Below are positions 25,439-34,203 of a stretch of DNA of 64,000 bases, one piece after another (position 1 is the stretch's first letter; each line of letters begins with the position of its first letter). Where the stretch lies: assembly GCF_000381925.1 (NCBI RefSeq), contig NZ_KB907307.1, positions 310,001 to 374,000 of the forward strand, in the 5' to 3' direction. The DNA comes from Nocardia sp. BMG111209 (GTDB lineage: Bacteria > Actinomycetota > Actinomycetes > Mycobacteriales > Mycobacteriaceae). The position numbers and the translations under genes were made by a program. Below the pieces are notes generated by a model. It saw only the letters and a program-made list of their open reading frames with translations, searched no databases and was not told the origin of the DNA.

Positions 25439-26659
25439 TCAGTGCGGCAGCATCAGCAACTCGGCGTGGCCGTCGCCGGTGCCCGCGGGCCCGATCAGGG
25501 CCAGCGCGCGGGCGGCGATCAGGTCGCCCAGGTGCGGGGTGCGCGGCGATCCCATGCTCTGCCAGACCCCGGCGGCGACCGGGAGCGCCGGGACCACGCG
25601 GGTCCGCCGGTCGTCGGAGGCGACGCGGCCCACGATGCGTCCCTGCAGCCGGGGGCGTGCGGTGCGTGCGGTGAGCGCGTCCACGATCAGCGGGCCGGTG
25701 ACCAGCAGCGCGGTGATCGCGGCGAACGGATTGCCGGGCAGGCACAGGATCACCTGTCCGCTCGGCAGCAGCGCGAGCAGTTGTGAGCCGCCGGGCCGCA
25801 TCGCGACACCGTCGATCAGGATGCGGGCGCCGAGTCCGGCCAGTACCGCCCGCAGATGGTCGGCCGCGCCGTGCCCGGTGCCGCCGACGACGATCAGCAG
25901 CGGCGTCCGGGACGCGGTGAACCAGGCGCGCACGAGGTCCGGGTCGTCGTCGAGATGCCGCAGGCTCGCGCAGCCGATATCGCACGCGCGCAGGTATTCC
26001 GGCAGTGCCGGCGACAGTGAGTCGCGGGTCTGCCCCTCGGCCAGGGGACCCACCGCGCGGATCTCGTCACCGGTGACCAGGACATCGGCGGACACCGGGC
26101 CGCGCACGGCCAGCAGCGGCGCCTCGGCGCTGGCCGCGACCGATACGACCGCCGCCGAGACCGCCGTGCCCGCGCTCACCAATTCCTGTCCGCCCGACCA
26201 GTATTCACCGCTGCGCCGGGTGTCGTTCCGGAACGGCGTGCCGGGATCCAGTGCGATCGCCTCGCCGCCGGAGATCCGGATGCGCCGGACGTGCTCGTCC
26301 CGCAGTACCGCGGTCGTGCCGCGCGGGGTGGTCGCCCCGGTGGCGATGCGGACCGCGCAATTCCGTTCCAGCGCAAGCCCGTTCGCGTGACCTGCCGCGC
26401 GGATTCCCGACCGCAGCCGCCAGGTCGGGCCCGCACCGCTGACCGCGTATCCGTCCATCGCGGCGGTATCGGCGCGCGGCAGCGCGGTGCCCGCGATGAT
26501 CGGCTCGGCCAGCGTCGCGCCCGGCACGGCGTCCGCGGTGTCCCACCGGATCGGCAGCGCGACGAGCTGTTCGCGCAGTATCGCGTCCAGATCCGCGACC
26601 GGCACTGCGGTGCGGGCCGGGGGAGTCACCGTCGCGACCGTCGGCCATCGCGCGTCCAT
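25439..26659 (-). CDS. MoeA-like molybdopterin molybdenumtransferase
   Basis: A 406-residue MoeA-family protein. The N-terminal motif is AAMDGYAV near residue 70; the MoCF-binding domain has LVTGDEIR near 210, VVGGTGHGAADHLRAV near 260 (family GGxSxGxxD), then AMRPGG and LCLPGNPFAA. MoeA inserts molybdate into molybdopterin-AMP. Alanine- and arginine-rich drift and the lone setting, with no other moa/moe genes in view, suggest a secondary MoeA paralog. ATG at 26659 has GGGGG 5 nt before it. Convergent with the TetR gene, 8 nt apart. Confidence 0.9.
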   Translation of the reverse strand: MDARWPTVATVTPPARTAVPVADLDAILREQLVALPIRWDTADAVPGATLAEPIIAGTALPRADTAAMDGYAVSGAGPTWRLRSGIRAAGHANGLALERNCAVRIATGATTPRGTTAVLRDEHVRRIRISGGEAIALDPGTPFRNDTRRSGEYWSGGQELVSAGTAVSAAVVSVAASAEAPLLAVRGPVSADVLVTGDEIRAVGPLAEGQTRDSLSPALPEYLRACDIGCASLRHLDDDPDLVRAWFTASRTPLLIVVGGTGHGAADHLRAVLAGLGARILIDGVAMRPGGSQLLALLPSGQVILCLPGNPFAAITALLVTGPLIVDALTARTARPRLQGRIVGRVASDDRRTRVVPALPVAAGVWQSMGSPRTPHLGDLIAARALALIGPAGTGDGHAELLMLPH

Positions 26660-26906
26660 ATCGCCCCCATCGTGTCGTTCGCCGCAATTCCGAGTCCACC
26701 GATCCTGATCTGCGGAAATTGCGCGCGATGGTCGCCGCCGTTGCCCGGCCGTCACAGATCGCTCACATCACCGGAACTCGCTCGGTGCGTTCATTGCGGC
26801 TGTCCGGATATGCAGTGCGGCAATGCCGTTCGTGGCCGGATGGGGTGGAATTCCGGCGGCCCGTTGCTGTGCTCCCGAGGGGGTGATCTACGTCATATCA
26901 TGGAGT

Positions 26907-26921
26907 AGCTACCAGATAGCT
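26907..26921. promoter_or_regulatory. Short inverted repeat before the GGDEF gene
   Basis: AGCTA-CCAGA-TAGCT, perfect 5-bp arms, 28 bp before the ATG at 26950. The 290-bp gap between the divergent moeA-like and GGDEF genes holds no other clear signal. Candidate operator only. Confidence 0.35.
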
Positions 26922-26949
26922 GTACTGGAGATCGTTGACGAGGAATGTA

Positions 26950-28239
26950 ATGAATACGACGGATCGCGGGGTACTGGTTTCGCAATGGTGCGAAACCCTG
27001 ACCGAGCAGAAATACCTGATCGGGTCGGCGTGTGATCGGGAGCGGCTCGCCGGATTCGTCGACGATCTGGCGGCGATCCTGGAGGCCGAGCCGTTCGAGC
27101 CGGATCGGGGCGAGCGCGTCGGGGCCGCACTGGCCGAGGCGGGTCTGGTGGTCGCCGGCGCACCGAACACCGCGGGACGGGTGTTGTACCGATTGGCCGC
27201 CGCGAGCCCGCGCGGCGATGCGCGCCGGCGCGGTATGCAGATCCTGTCCGCGGTGGTGCGCGGCCACCGCGACGCGTGCCGGAATCGGGCCGATATGCCC
27301 GCCACCGCCGATTCGGACCTCGTCGCGGCGACCGGGAAGTTGTTCCGGGTCGCGCTGGATCATTCGACGGTCGCGGTCGTGATCGGCGAGATCGACGGCG
27401 CCCTCCGCTACGTCAACCGGGCCAATGCCGAACTGCTCGGCGTGCCGGTCGACAGCCTGACGTCGGCCACCGTGTTCGACTTCGTCCACCCCGACGACGT
27501 GGACCATGCGATCGCGGTGTTCTTCGAGCAGGTGGCCGAGCGGTCGGGCACCGTCCGGCTGGAGACGCGCCTGGTCCGCGGCGACGGCACGGTACGGCAC
27601 ACGTCGTTCGCGGTGACCTATGTGCGGGGCTCGGCGGGGCAGCCGGACACGTTCGTCGCGGTCGGTGAGGACGTCACCGAACAGCACGCGCTCCAGCAGC
27701 AGTTGCACTGGCAGGCGCACCACGATCCGCTGACGGGTCTGCCGAATCGGCGGGAGCTCGAGGAACAGGTCGAGACGATCGGGGCGACCGCGCCGATCGG
27801 CGAGCACATCGGATTGTGTTTCGCCGACCTGGACAATTTCAAGAACATCAACGATCTGTACGGCCATACCGTCGGCGATCGTGTCCTGTGCGAGGTCGCC
27901 GACCGATTCCGGGGCGTGCCGGCCGATCGGATCCGGACCGTCGCCCGCATCGGTGGCGACGAATTCGTCGTCCTCCTCGCGCCGCCGGCCGACGATCGGA
28001 CCGCGGTATCCGTTGCGGAGGAGTTGCTGAACGCACTCGCGGAGCCGATCGCGATCGACGGGCACCGGCTTCCGGTCTCGCTCAGCGTCGGGGTCATGGT
28101 CGCCGAGGCCGCGGGTATCCATGCCGATACGGTGCTCGACGCGGCCGACCGGGGCCTGCACCGGGCCAAGCTCGGTGGCAGGCATCGGTGGGCCTTCCAA
28201 TCGTTCGACTCGTCGCCCGGCGCCGACCTCGTGGATTGA
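26950..28239 (+). CDS. PAS-GGDEF diguanylate cyclase
   Basis: A 429-residue cytoplasmic protein. An alpha-helical N-terminal region (1-110) is of unknown type. A PAS domain with PAC tail (about 125-255; LRYVNRANAELLG, DFVHPDDVDHA) is followed by a GGDEF domain (about 265-420; HDPLTGLPNRREL, FADLDNFKNIND, GGDEF at about 335). The signature is intact, so c-di-GMP synthesis is likely. The RxxD inhibitory site five residues before GGDEF is absent, so product inhibition is probably lost. No EAL domain and no membrane helix. The ATG at 26950 has GAGGA 5 nt before it. Confidence 0.93.
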   Translation: MNTTDRGVLVSQWCETLTEQKYLIGSACDRERLAGFVDDLAAILEAEPFEPDRGERVGAALAEAGLVVAGAPNTAGRVLYRLAAASPRGDARRRGMQILSAVVRGHRDACRNRADMPATADSDLVAATGKLFRVALDHSTVAVVIGEIDGALRYVNRANAELLGVPVDSLTSATVFDFVHPDDVDHAIAVFFEQVAERSGTVRLETRLVRGDGTVRHTSFAVTYVRGSAGQPDTFVAVGEDVTEQHALQQQLHWQAHHDPLTGLPNRRELEEQVETIGATAPIGEHIGLCFADLDNFKNINDLYGHTVGDRVLCEVADRFRGVPADRIRTVARIGGDEFVVLLAPPADDRTAVSVAEELLNALAEPIAIDGHRLPVSLSVGVMVAEAAGIHADTVLDAADRGLHRAKLGGRHRWAFQSFDSSPGADLVD

Positions 28240-28255
28240 CGCGATCGGCTGCGGA

Positions 28256-29257
28256 TCAGCGCCGTATCCCGGCGCGGAGGCGTTCCCAGTTCGCCGAGCC
28301 GACGGCGGCCCGCTCGGCCGGTTCCAGCGGCGCCGCGTCCAGGAAGGTCCGCGCGCCGGTCGCCGGCGGGACGAACGGGTAGTCGGCGGCGAACAGCAGC
28401 CGGTCGGCGCCGACGGTCTCGACGGCCCAGCGCAGGTACTTCTGGCTGAGAATGCCACTGGGCGTGACGAATACGTTGGTGCGCAGGTAGTCGGAGACCG
28501 GCCGGTCCAGTCCGGCGAGTTCCGGCAGCGCGGCATCGATGCGGTCCAGATAGAACATCATCAGCTCACCCCAGTGCCCCACGATGACCTGCAGATCCGG
28601 GAATCGGTCGAAGACGCCGGCCAGGATCAGGCGCAGCAGTTCCAGGCCGGCGTCGTAGTGCCAGCCGATGCCGTGGGTGGCGAGCGCGGCGTCGAGGCGG
28701 TCGCCGAGCCCGCTGTAGTAGGCCTCCCGCACGGCGATCGGTGGCGACTGGGGGTGCAGATACAGCGGCGCGCGCAACGCGGCGGCGGTTTCCAGCAGGG
28801 GCCGGAACCGCGGTTCGTCCAGGTGCCGGTCTCCGGTGCGGCCGAAGACCATCGCGCCGGACAGGCCGAGGCCGGTCACGGCTCGCTCCAGTTCGGCGGC
28901 GGCGGCCTCCGGCGCCGGGGTGGCCAGTGTCGCGAAGGCCTGGAAACGGTCCGGCCGATCGCGGATCGTCTCGGCCAGTCGGTCGTTCACCTCTCGTTGC
29001 AGGGCGACGGCGTCGGGCGGGTCGAGATTCTGCACACCGGGTGCGGACAGGGACAGGACCTGGGTGTCGATACCGGCGGCGTCCATCGCCGCGATGCGCT
29101 CGTTGCCGATCTCGGCGAGGCGCCGCCCGCTCTCACCCAGAGTGGACGGGGAGAGGGCGAGATCGCGCCGCCGCGGCTCCGCTTTCTGCCACGCGTCCAC
29201 CACCGCGGCGGTGACCATATGCTCTTCCAGGGCGACGATTCGGTACTCGGTGCTCAT
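28256..29257 (-). CDS. Amidohydrolase-2 family hydrolase/decarboxylase
   Basis: A 333-residue TIM-barrel of the amidohydrolase-2 (ACMSD/gamma-resorcylate decarboxylase) type. Metal-site segments are ALEEHMVT near the N-terminus, LYLHPQSPP near 160, IVGHWGELMMFYLDR near 225 and FAADYPF near 280 (His and final Asp). EEH in place of HxH is usual for this decarboxylase subgroup. It could remove CO2 from an aromatic acid without oxidation. The ATG overlaps the stop of the upstream gene (ATGA), with GAGGA before it, coupling it to the two dihydroxyphthalate-decarboxylase-like genes. Confidence 0.9.
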   Translation of the reverse strand: MSTEYRIVALEEHMVTAAVVDAWQKAEPRRRDLALSPSTLGESGRRLAEIGNERIAAMDAAGIDTQVLSLSAPGVQNLDPPDAVALQREVNDRLAETIRDRPDRFQAFATLATPAPEAAAAELERAVTGLGLSGAMVFGRTGDRHLDEPRFRPLLETAAALRAPLYLHPQSPPIAVREAYYSGLGDRLDAALATHGIGWHYDAGLELLRLILAGVFDRFPDLQVIVGHWGELMMFYLDRIDAALPELAGLDRPVSDYLRTNVFVTPSGILSQKYLRWAVETVGADRLLFAADYPFVPPATGARTFLDAAPLEPAERAAVGSANWERLRAGIRR

Positions 29258-30252
29258 GTGTTCCTCAATTCTTCGGCGAACAATTCGTCGACGGTGTGTG
29301 AGGCGGCGGAGAGCCCTTGCTCGTGGGAATAACGCAGGAAGGTTTCCAAGGCCGTGCGATTGGCCGCTGTCCCGTAGGGGAACCAGTCCTGCGGGAACAG
29401 CGCCTGATTCTCCTCGAACAGGTGGTACATCCACGGCACCATCGTGGTGACCTGGAACAGCTTCCGCATTTCTCGATAGCGTTGTGCGGCAACGTTCTTG
29501 GCCGTCAGGAAACCGTCGAACAGGGTGCGCGAAAGTGTCGGACGGGCCTCGAACAGTTCCCGGCGGGCGACGATCGTGTGCATCATGGGGAAGATGCCGG
29601 TGCGGCGATACCAATCACGTTCGCGGGCTTCGTGATCCGGGAACAACGGGGCGATGTTCGGTGAGCCGGCGAGGTAGGGAGTGGGTGCGTTGGAGGCGAA
29701 CAGCGCGTCGATCTCGCCGCGGTCGAGCATCTCGGCGAGGGTGCGTCCCGGCGGCGCGAAGCCGACCTCCACCGCGTCCGGATGCGGATGTGTGGTGAAT
29801 GCGAACGGAGCGGGCAGCGGAGTTTCCAGGCCGCCGATGATCCAGCGGTTGTGCTCCGGCGCGAATCCGTAATCGTCGGACAGGATGCCCTTCGCCCAGA
29901 TACCCGAGTCCTGACCGTACATGCCGAATTCGCCGATCGTGCGGCCGGTGAGGTCCGCCGGGCCGGTGATCGCCTTCGAGGTGTTGACGAAGATGCTGGA
30001 ATGCCGGAACGCCCTCGCCGGGAATACCGGAATCGCGACCAGATCGGGCGAGCCGGTATCCCGGGCGCGCAGATAGTGAGTGAGGCCGAATTCGGCGACG
30101 TCGAACCGGCCGGATACCAGACCCGCGAAGATTTCCGGGATGGCGGGACTGTGCAGGGTGACGTCGAGGCCGTCGAAGGCCACGGATCCGTCGAACAGCC
30201 CTCGGGTGTTGTCGTAGCGGGTGACGGCGATGTCGAGATGCGCAGTGGTCAT
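29254..30252 (-). CDS. 4,5-dihydroxyphthalate decarboxylase-like / NMT1-fold protein (copy 2)
   Basis: A 332-residue protein with a periplasmic-binding-protein fold but no signal peptide. The opening IAVTRYDNTRGLFDGSVAF and later DVAEFGLTHYL, FRHSSIFVN and DWYRRTGIFPMMH are typical of the Pht5 4,5-dihydroxyphthalate decarboxylase group, which evolved from NMT1-like solute-binding proteins. Annotation pipelines often call these ABC substrate-binding proteins; lack of an export signal argues against that. Homologous along its whole length to the next gene upstream. It overlaps the amidohydrolase by 4 nt. Substrate unknown. Confidence 0.78.
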   Translation of the reverse strand: MTTAHLDIAVTRYDNTRGLFDGSVAFDGLDVTLHSPAIPEIFAGLVSGRFDVAEFGLTHYLRARDTGSPDLVAIPVFPARAFRHSSIFVNTSKAITGPADLTGRTIGEFGMYGQDSGIWAKGILSDDYGFAPEHNRWIIGGLETPLPAPFAFTTHPHPDAVEVGFAPPGRTLAEMLDRGEIDALFASNAPTPYLAGSPNIAPLFPDHEARERDWYRRTGIFPMMHTIVARRELFEARPTLSRTLFDGFLTAKNVAAQRYREMRKLFQVTTMVPWMYHLFEENQALFPQDWFPYGTAANRTALETFLRYSHEQGLSAASHTVDELFAEELRNT

Positions 30253-30290
30253 GAGCCGAGCCCTTCTCCGATGCCGGAAAATTTTGCCGA

Positions 30291-31283
30291 TCAGGTGTCC
30301 AGCAGTGCGGGGGCGAAAATGTCCTCGCTGGTCAGCAGGCGTTTCGAGAGGCCCTGTTCGTGGTGGTAACGCAGGAACGTGTCGATCGCTTTCCGATTCG
30401 CGGCGACGCCGTAGGGCCACCAGTCCTCGCCCAGCAGTGCCCGGTTCTCCTCGAAATGCCGGCTGAACCACGGGGTGACGACGGCCATGTGCTGCTTCGA
30501 CGCACCGTCGCGATATTTCCGCTGGGCGATCTCCTTGGCCTCGCAGAAGGCCCGGTAGACGGATTTCATCAGATCGCCGCGCAGCGCGATGTCGCGCGGG
30601 ACCGCGACGATGTGCATCTGCGGGAAGATCCCGGTGCGCCGGTAGTAGTCGCGCTCCACGGTCTCGTAGTCGGGGAAGAGCCGGGCGATCCTCGTCGAGC
30701 CCTGTAACAGGGATCGGGGGACGTCGACCGAGACGAGCGCGTCGATCTCGCCGGATTCGAGCATGGCGGCGAGGGTTTCGCCGTCGGCCGCGTGCCGCAC
30801 GTCCACCCCGTCCGGCACCGGCTGCGGGATCCAGTCGAAGGCGGGGATCGGGTGATCGGTGCCGCCGATGACCCAGCGGCTGCGATCGGGGGTCAGGCCG
30901 TACTCGTCGGCGAAGATGCCCTTGATCCAGACACCCGGGTCGTGGCCGTACAGCGCGAATTCGCCGATCGTCGCGCCCGCGAGGTCCTGCGGCCGCTCGA
31001 TCCCCGCGGCCGCATTCACGAAGACCGACGAGTGCCGGAAGTTGCGGTTCGGGAAGATCGGCAGCGCGAGGAACGGCGAATCGTCGAGGTCGAAGGTGCG
31101 CAGGAAGTAGGTGAGGCCGAATTCGGCTACGTCGTAACGCCTTTCGACGGTGCGCTGGAAGATGTTCGATACCAGCGGATCCGTCTCGAAGGTGGCGTCG
31201 GCCCCCTCGATCGTGACGCGCCCGTCGAACAGGGCCTCGGTGTGCTCGTAGGTGTAGGTGGCCACACGCAGTTTCGCGTTCAT
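30291..31283 (-). CDS. 4,5-dihydroxyphthalate decarboxylase-like / NMT1-fold protein (copy 1)
   Basis: A 330-residue paralog of the gene that follows it. Shared blocks include LFDGRV near residue 18, DVAEFGLTYFLR, FRHSSVFVN, IGEFALYGHDPGVW, DYYRRTGIFPQMH and WWPYGVAANRKA. No signal peptide. The copies differ throughout, so the duplication is old and the two may act on different substrates or as a heteromer. First gene of the operon; two TetR-type operators lie just upstream in the divergent region. Confidence 0.78.
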   Translation of the reverse strand: MNAKLRVATYTYEHTEALFDGRVTIEGADATFETDPLVSNIFQRTVERRYDVAEFGLTYFLRTFDLDDSPFLALPIFPNRNFRHSSVFVNAAAGIERPQDLAGATIGEFALYGHDPGVWIKGIFADEYGLTPDRSRWVIGGTDHPIPAFDWIPQPVPDGVDVRHAADGETLAAMLESGEIDALVSVDVPRSLLQGSTRIARLFPDYETVERDYYRRTGIFPQMHIVAVPRDIALRGDLMKSVYRAFCEAKEIAQRKYRDGASKQHMAVVTPWFSRHFEENRALLGEDWWPYGVAANRKAIDTFLRYHHEQGLSKRLLTSEDIFAPALLDT

Positions 31284-31299
31284 CGCGAGTCTCCCTTCC

Positions 31300-31315
31300 G
31301 TGAATGACCTTTCAC
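31300..31315. promoter_or_regulatory. TetR-type operator 1 in divergent region
   Basis: GTGAA-TGACCT-TTCAC, perfect 5-bp arms, 17 bp before the decarboxylase-like start. Its first ten bases, GTGAATGACC, are the exact complement of GGTCATTCAC at 31356-31365, so two related sites face each other across the promoter. Confidence 0.72.
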
Positions 31316-31349
31316 TTTTAAGCTAGGTCCACGAGTGCGACTCGTCAAG

Positions 31350-31365
31350 GTAAATGGTCATTCAC
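31350..31365. promoter_or_regulatory. TetR-type operator 2 in divergent region
   Basis: GTAAA-TGGTCA-TTCAC, a one-mismatch version of the site at 31300-31315, 18 bp before the TetR start at 31384. The paired sites, centres 50 bp apart, fit autoregulation plus control of the decarboxylase operon by the adjacent TetR. Confidence 0.7.
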
Positions 31366-31383
31366 GTTGAAGGAGGTGCGGCC

Positions 31384-32028
31384 GTGCCGCGCATCACGCC
31401 GGAACGCCGCGAGGCCAAGCGCGCGGAGATCGTGGCGGCGGCCCGTCGCTGCTTCTCCCGCGACGGATTCCACCAGACCTCGATGCCGGATATCGCCACC
31501 GAGGCGGGTGTGTCGGCCGGGGCGCCGTACCGCTACTTCGCGAGCAAGGAGGAGATCATCCTCGCCATCGCCGGTGACGCGTTCCGGCTGATCTTCGCCC
31601 CGGTCGAGCGGCTGGCCGCCGGTACCGCCGCCGCGTCGGTCGCCGACCTGGTGGCGGCCGCGCTCGAGGCCTCGAGCGCCGATACCGTCACCGACGCCGC
31701 GGGACAGGCGGTACCGGTCGAGGAGTTGCTGCGCTGTGCCGTGCAGACCTGGTCGGAACTGCTGCGGAACGAGACCGTGCGCGCGCGTGCCGTCGAGGGT
31801 TTCGAATCCGTACGCCACAGCATCGCCGACGCGTTGCGGCGCGGACAGGCCGCGGGCACCGTCGCGCCGACCGTCGATCCGGAACGCGGCGCGCGGGTGG
31901 TGATGGGTGTGCTGCACGGGTTCCTGCTCCAGCGGGTGGCCTTCGATCTGGCCGATCCGTCGGGCTTCGCCGCCGAATTCCGGATCCTGCTCGAAGGCAC
32001 GGGACGGATCGAGACGAGTCCGAGCTGA
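31384..32028 (+). CDS. TetR family regulator
   Basis: A 214-residue TetR. HTH: RAEIVAAARRCFSRDGFHQTS, then MPDIATEAGVSAGAPYRYFASKEEII, residues about 12-60. The C-terminal domain is generic. GTG at 31384 with a perfect AGGAGG 7 nt before it is chosen; the ATG at 31354 would lie inside operator 2. Divergent from the amidohydrolase/decarboxylase-like operon, which it most likely represses until an aromatic or acidic ligand binds. Confidence 0.92.
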   Translation: MPRITPERREAKRAEIVAAARRCFSRDGFHQTSMPDIATEAGVSAGAPYRYFASKEEIILAIAGDAFRLIFAPVERLAAGTAAASVADLVAAALEASSADTVTDAAGQAVPVEELLRCAVQTWSELLRNETVRARAVEGFESVRHSIADALRRGQAAGTVAPTVDPERGARVVMGVLHGFLLQRVAFDLADPSGFAAEFRILLEGTGRIETSPS

Positions 32029-32131
32029 GCGGCGTGTGTCGGGCCGCCGATGGCGGGTAGCCGTCGATCGGACCTCGGGTTCGCCGGAACCCGGGAGGCT
32101 CGCGGACCGACCGTACGAGGAGAGGAATCCG

Positions 32132-32734
32132 ATGCTGGTAGCTCTCGTGACAGACAGGCTGCGCCGACGGGCGGGGGACCGGCCCGCGGTCGCGGATCGG
32201 CTGCTGCCCGCCGGTCTGGTGGCGGCCGCGGCACTGGCCGGTGCGGCCGCCAGTGGTAGTTCGTCGCAGTGGTATCGGCGCCTGGACAAACCCGGTTATC
32301 AGCCGCCGCGACAGGTGTTCCCGCTGGCGTGGACGAGCCTCTACGCCGACATCATCGTCACCACTACCGCTGCGCTGCACCGTGGTTCGGCCGGGCAGCG
32401 GCGGGGGCTGCGTGCCGCGCTGGCGGTGAACATGCTGTTGAACGGCTCGTGGACGTGGGTGTTCTTCCGCGCGCACCGGCTCGGCGCGGCCACGGCCGTG
32501 GCCGCCGCCCTCACAGTCAGTAGCGCCGACCTCACGCGGCGTACCGCGGCCGGATCCCGCCGAGGATGGTGGCTGGCCGCCTACCCCGTGTGGTGTGCCT
32601 TCGCCACCGTGCTGTCGGCCGATATATGGAATCGCAACCGGTCCGAAGCCGTTGTCGTGCAACCGGTTCCGCCGCGGGCCCGGCCGGCGCCGGTGCCGTC
32701 GGTGACCGGCTCCGCGGCGTTCAGGCCGGAGTGA
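32132..32734 (+). CDS. TspO/MBR family membrane protein
   Basis: A 200-residue protein with five predicted helices. Family signatures are SSQWYRRLDKPGYQPPRQ near residue 45, LAWTSLYADI, the MLLNGSWTWVFF helix near 100 and YPVWCAFATVLSADIWNRN near 160. The Trp-rich sites match the porphyrin/cholesterol-binding cavity. Bacterial TspO binds tetrapyrroles and affects their export or breakdown. GAGGAGAGG precedes the ATG at 32132. The C-terminal tail (Pro/Ala-rich) is longer than usual and overlaps the end of the convergent regulator by 14 nt. Confidence 0.88.
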   Translation: MLVALVTDRLRRRAGDRPAVADRLLPAGLVAAAALAGAAASGSSSQWYRRLDKPGYQPPRQVFPLAWTSLYADIIVTTTAALHRGSAGQRRGLRAALAVNMLLNGSWTWVFFRAHRLGAATAVAAALTVSSADLTRRTAAGSRRGWWLAAYPVWCAFATVLSADIWNRNRSEAVVVQPVPPRARPAPVPSVTGSAAFRPE

Positions 32735-34148
32735 TCGGCAGATAGGGGACGGTGAGCGAGCTGTCGTCGTCGGCCCGGACCGGCCGGCCCAGCTGGGGGA
32801 AGGCGCGCTGGGCACAGTCGGTGCGCTCGCAGACCTTGCAGCCGGCGCCGATCGGCACGACGGTGCGGGGGTCGTCGACGAGCAGTCCGTGCGAGTAGAC
32901 GAGTTTGTGCGCGTAGGCGAGGTCGCAGCCGAGCCCGACCGCGAAATCGCGCTTGGGCGAGAGATATCCGGCGGTGCTCTCGTCGGTGGTGCGGGCGAGC
33001 CAGAGATAGTGGCGGCCGTCGGGCATCTGCGCGATCTGGGTGCGGATCCGGCCGGGGGTGGAGAACGCGTCGTGGACCACCCACAGGGGGCAGCTGCCGC
33101 CGCTGCGGGAGAAGTGGAAAGCGGTGGCGGACTGGCGTTTCGAGATGTTGCCGGCCCGGTCGGTGCGGACGAAGAAGAACGGCACGCCGCGGCGGCCGGG
33201 CCGTTGCAGGGTGGACAGCCGGTGGCAGACGGTTTCGAAGCCGACCTCAAATTTCGTTGCGAGCAGCTCGATGTCGTAGCGCATCCGCTCCGCGGCGCGG
33301 TGGAATTCGGTGTAGGGCAGGATCAGCGCGCCGGCGAAGTAGTTGGCCAGGCCGGTCCGCAGCAGGCCGCGCGATCCGGCGGGGACGCGGTCGGCCTCCT
33401 CGATCAGCCCGGCGATGGTGCCGGCCTGGGTGCGGAAGGCCAGCTGGGTGGCGAGCTGGAAGGCGCGCTGGCCCGCGGACAGTCGCCGGGCCAGGGTGAG
33501 TACCCGGGACTCGCGGTCGTAGAGCCGTTTCGGTCCGGGACGGTCCGGGTCGTCGGAGCGGATCACCACGGCGATGTCGTGATGGTCGCGCAGCAGCCGG
33601 GTCAGCTGGACATCGAGTCCGCCGACGGCCAGCCCGCGGTCGGCGAACAACTGCTCGGCGGCGAGATCCAGGGCGGGAACGTGATTCCGGCGATCGTAGA
33701 AGTAGTCCCGGACGTCCTCGTAGGGCATCGCGAGGCCGGGCGCGCCGACCTCGCCCGCGAGGCCCGCGGACATCCGTTCGAGTTGCTCGGTGGCGCCGTG
33801 TAGTCGGCGATGCAGGCCGACCAGCATGCGGGCCGCGGCCGGGCTGCGCGCGACCAGTTCGTCGATCTCGGTCGTGCCGATCGTGGCGCACTCCGGATCC
33901 TCGGCGAAGACGTCCTGCAGGTCGGCGATCAGCCGGGCATCGGTATCGGCGGCGAAGAACCCCATGTCCAGATCGAAACTGGTGTTCAAGCGCAGCAGCA
34001 CCGGCACGGTGAGCGGCCGCTGATCGTGTTCGAGCTGGTTGATGTAGCTGACCGACAACCCGAGCAGCTTGGCCAGCGCGGACTGGGACAGTCCCTGTTG
34101 CTCGCGCAGCGCGCGCAGGCGCCCGCCCGCATACGTCTTCTGCATCAT
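32721..34148 (-). CDS. RamB/PrpR-type regulator (XRE HTH, short-chain fatty acyl family)
   Basis: A 475-residue regulator. An XRE HTH (residues about 8-65; LRALREQQGLSQSALAKLLG) is followed by an IrrE-like middle domain (EFHRAAERMRYDIELLA) and the ScfR C-terminal domain with GCKVCERTDCAQRAFP, near residue 435. The Cys cluster matches that of PrpR, where it binds an Fe-S centre. RamB controls acetate/glyoxylate genes and PrpR the methylcitrate cycle in relatives; neighbours here do not decide which, and other paralogs are common. The second codon is also ATG, so the start may be 3 nt later. Confidence 0.9.
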   Translation of the reverse strand: MMQKTYAGGRLRALREQQGLSQSALAKLLGLSVSYINQLEHDQRPLTVPVLLRLNTSFDLDMGFFAADTDARLIADLQDVFAEDPECATIGTTEIDELVARSPAAARMLVGLHRRLHGATEQLERMSAGLAGEVGAPGLAMPYEDVRDYFYDRRNHVPALDLAAEQLFADRGLAVGGLDVQLTRLLRDHHDIAVVIRSDDPDRPGPKRLYDRESRVLTLARRLSAGQRAFQLATQLAFRTQAGTIAGLIEEADRVPAGSRGLLRTGLANYFAGALILPYTEFHRAAERMRYDIELLATKFEVGFETVCHRLSTLQRPGRRGVPFFFVRTDRAGNISKRQSATAFHFSRSGGSCPLWVVHDAFSTPGRIRTQIAQMPDGRHYLWLARTTDESTAGYLSPKRDFAVGLGCDLAYAHKLVYSHGLLVDDPRTVVPIGAGCKVCERTDCAQRAFPQLGRPVRADDDSSLTVPYLPITPA

Positions 34149-34162
34149 CGAAATCTACCGAC

Positions 34163-34190
34163 GGGCCGCCCGATCGGAATCGAGCGGCCC
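34163..34190 (-). terminator. Hairpin after cbtBA
   Basis: GGGCCGC (34163-34169) pairs with GCGGCCC (34184-34190), and CGAT/ATCG inside the loop can extend the fold. It lies just after the cbtA stop and before the next minus-strand gene, so it probably ends the cbtBA transcript. Confidence 0.55.
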
Positions 34191-34203
34191 GCGCGGCCAT
34201 GCC

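Noticed and set aside
29254..31283. Tandem genes as ABC-transporter solute-binding proteins
   Set aside because: No signal peptide or lipobox and no permease/ATPase genes nearby; Pht5-like blocks and the amidohydrolase partner fit cytoplasmic enzymes better.
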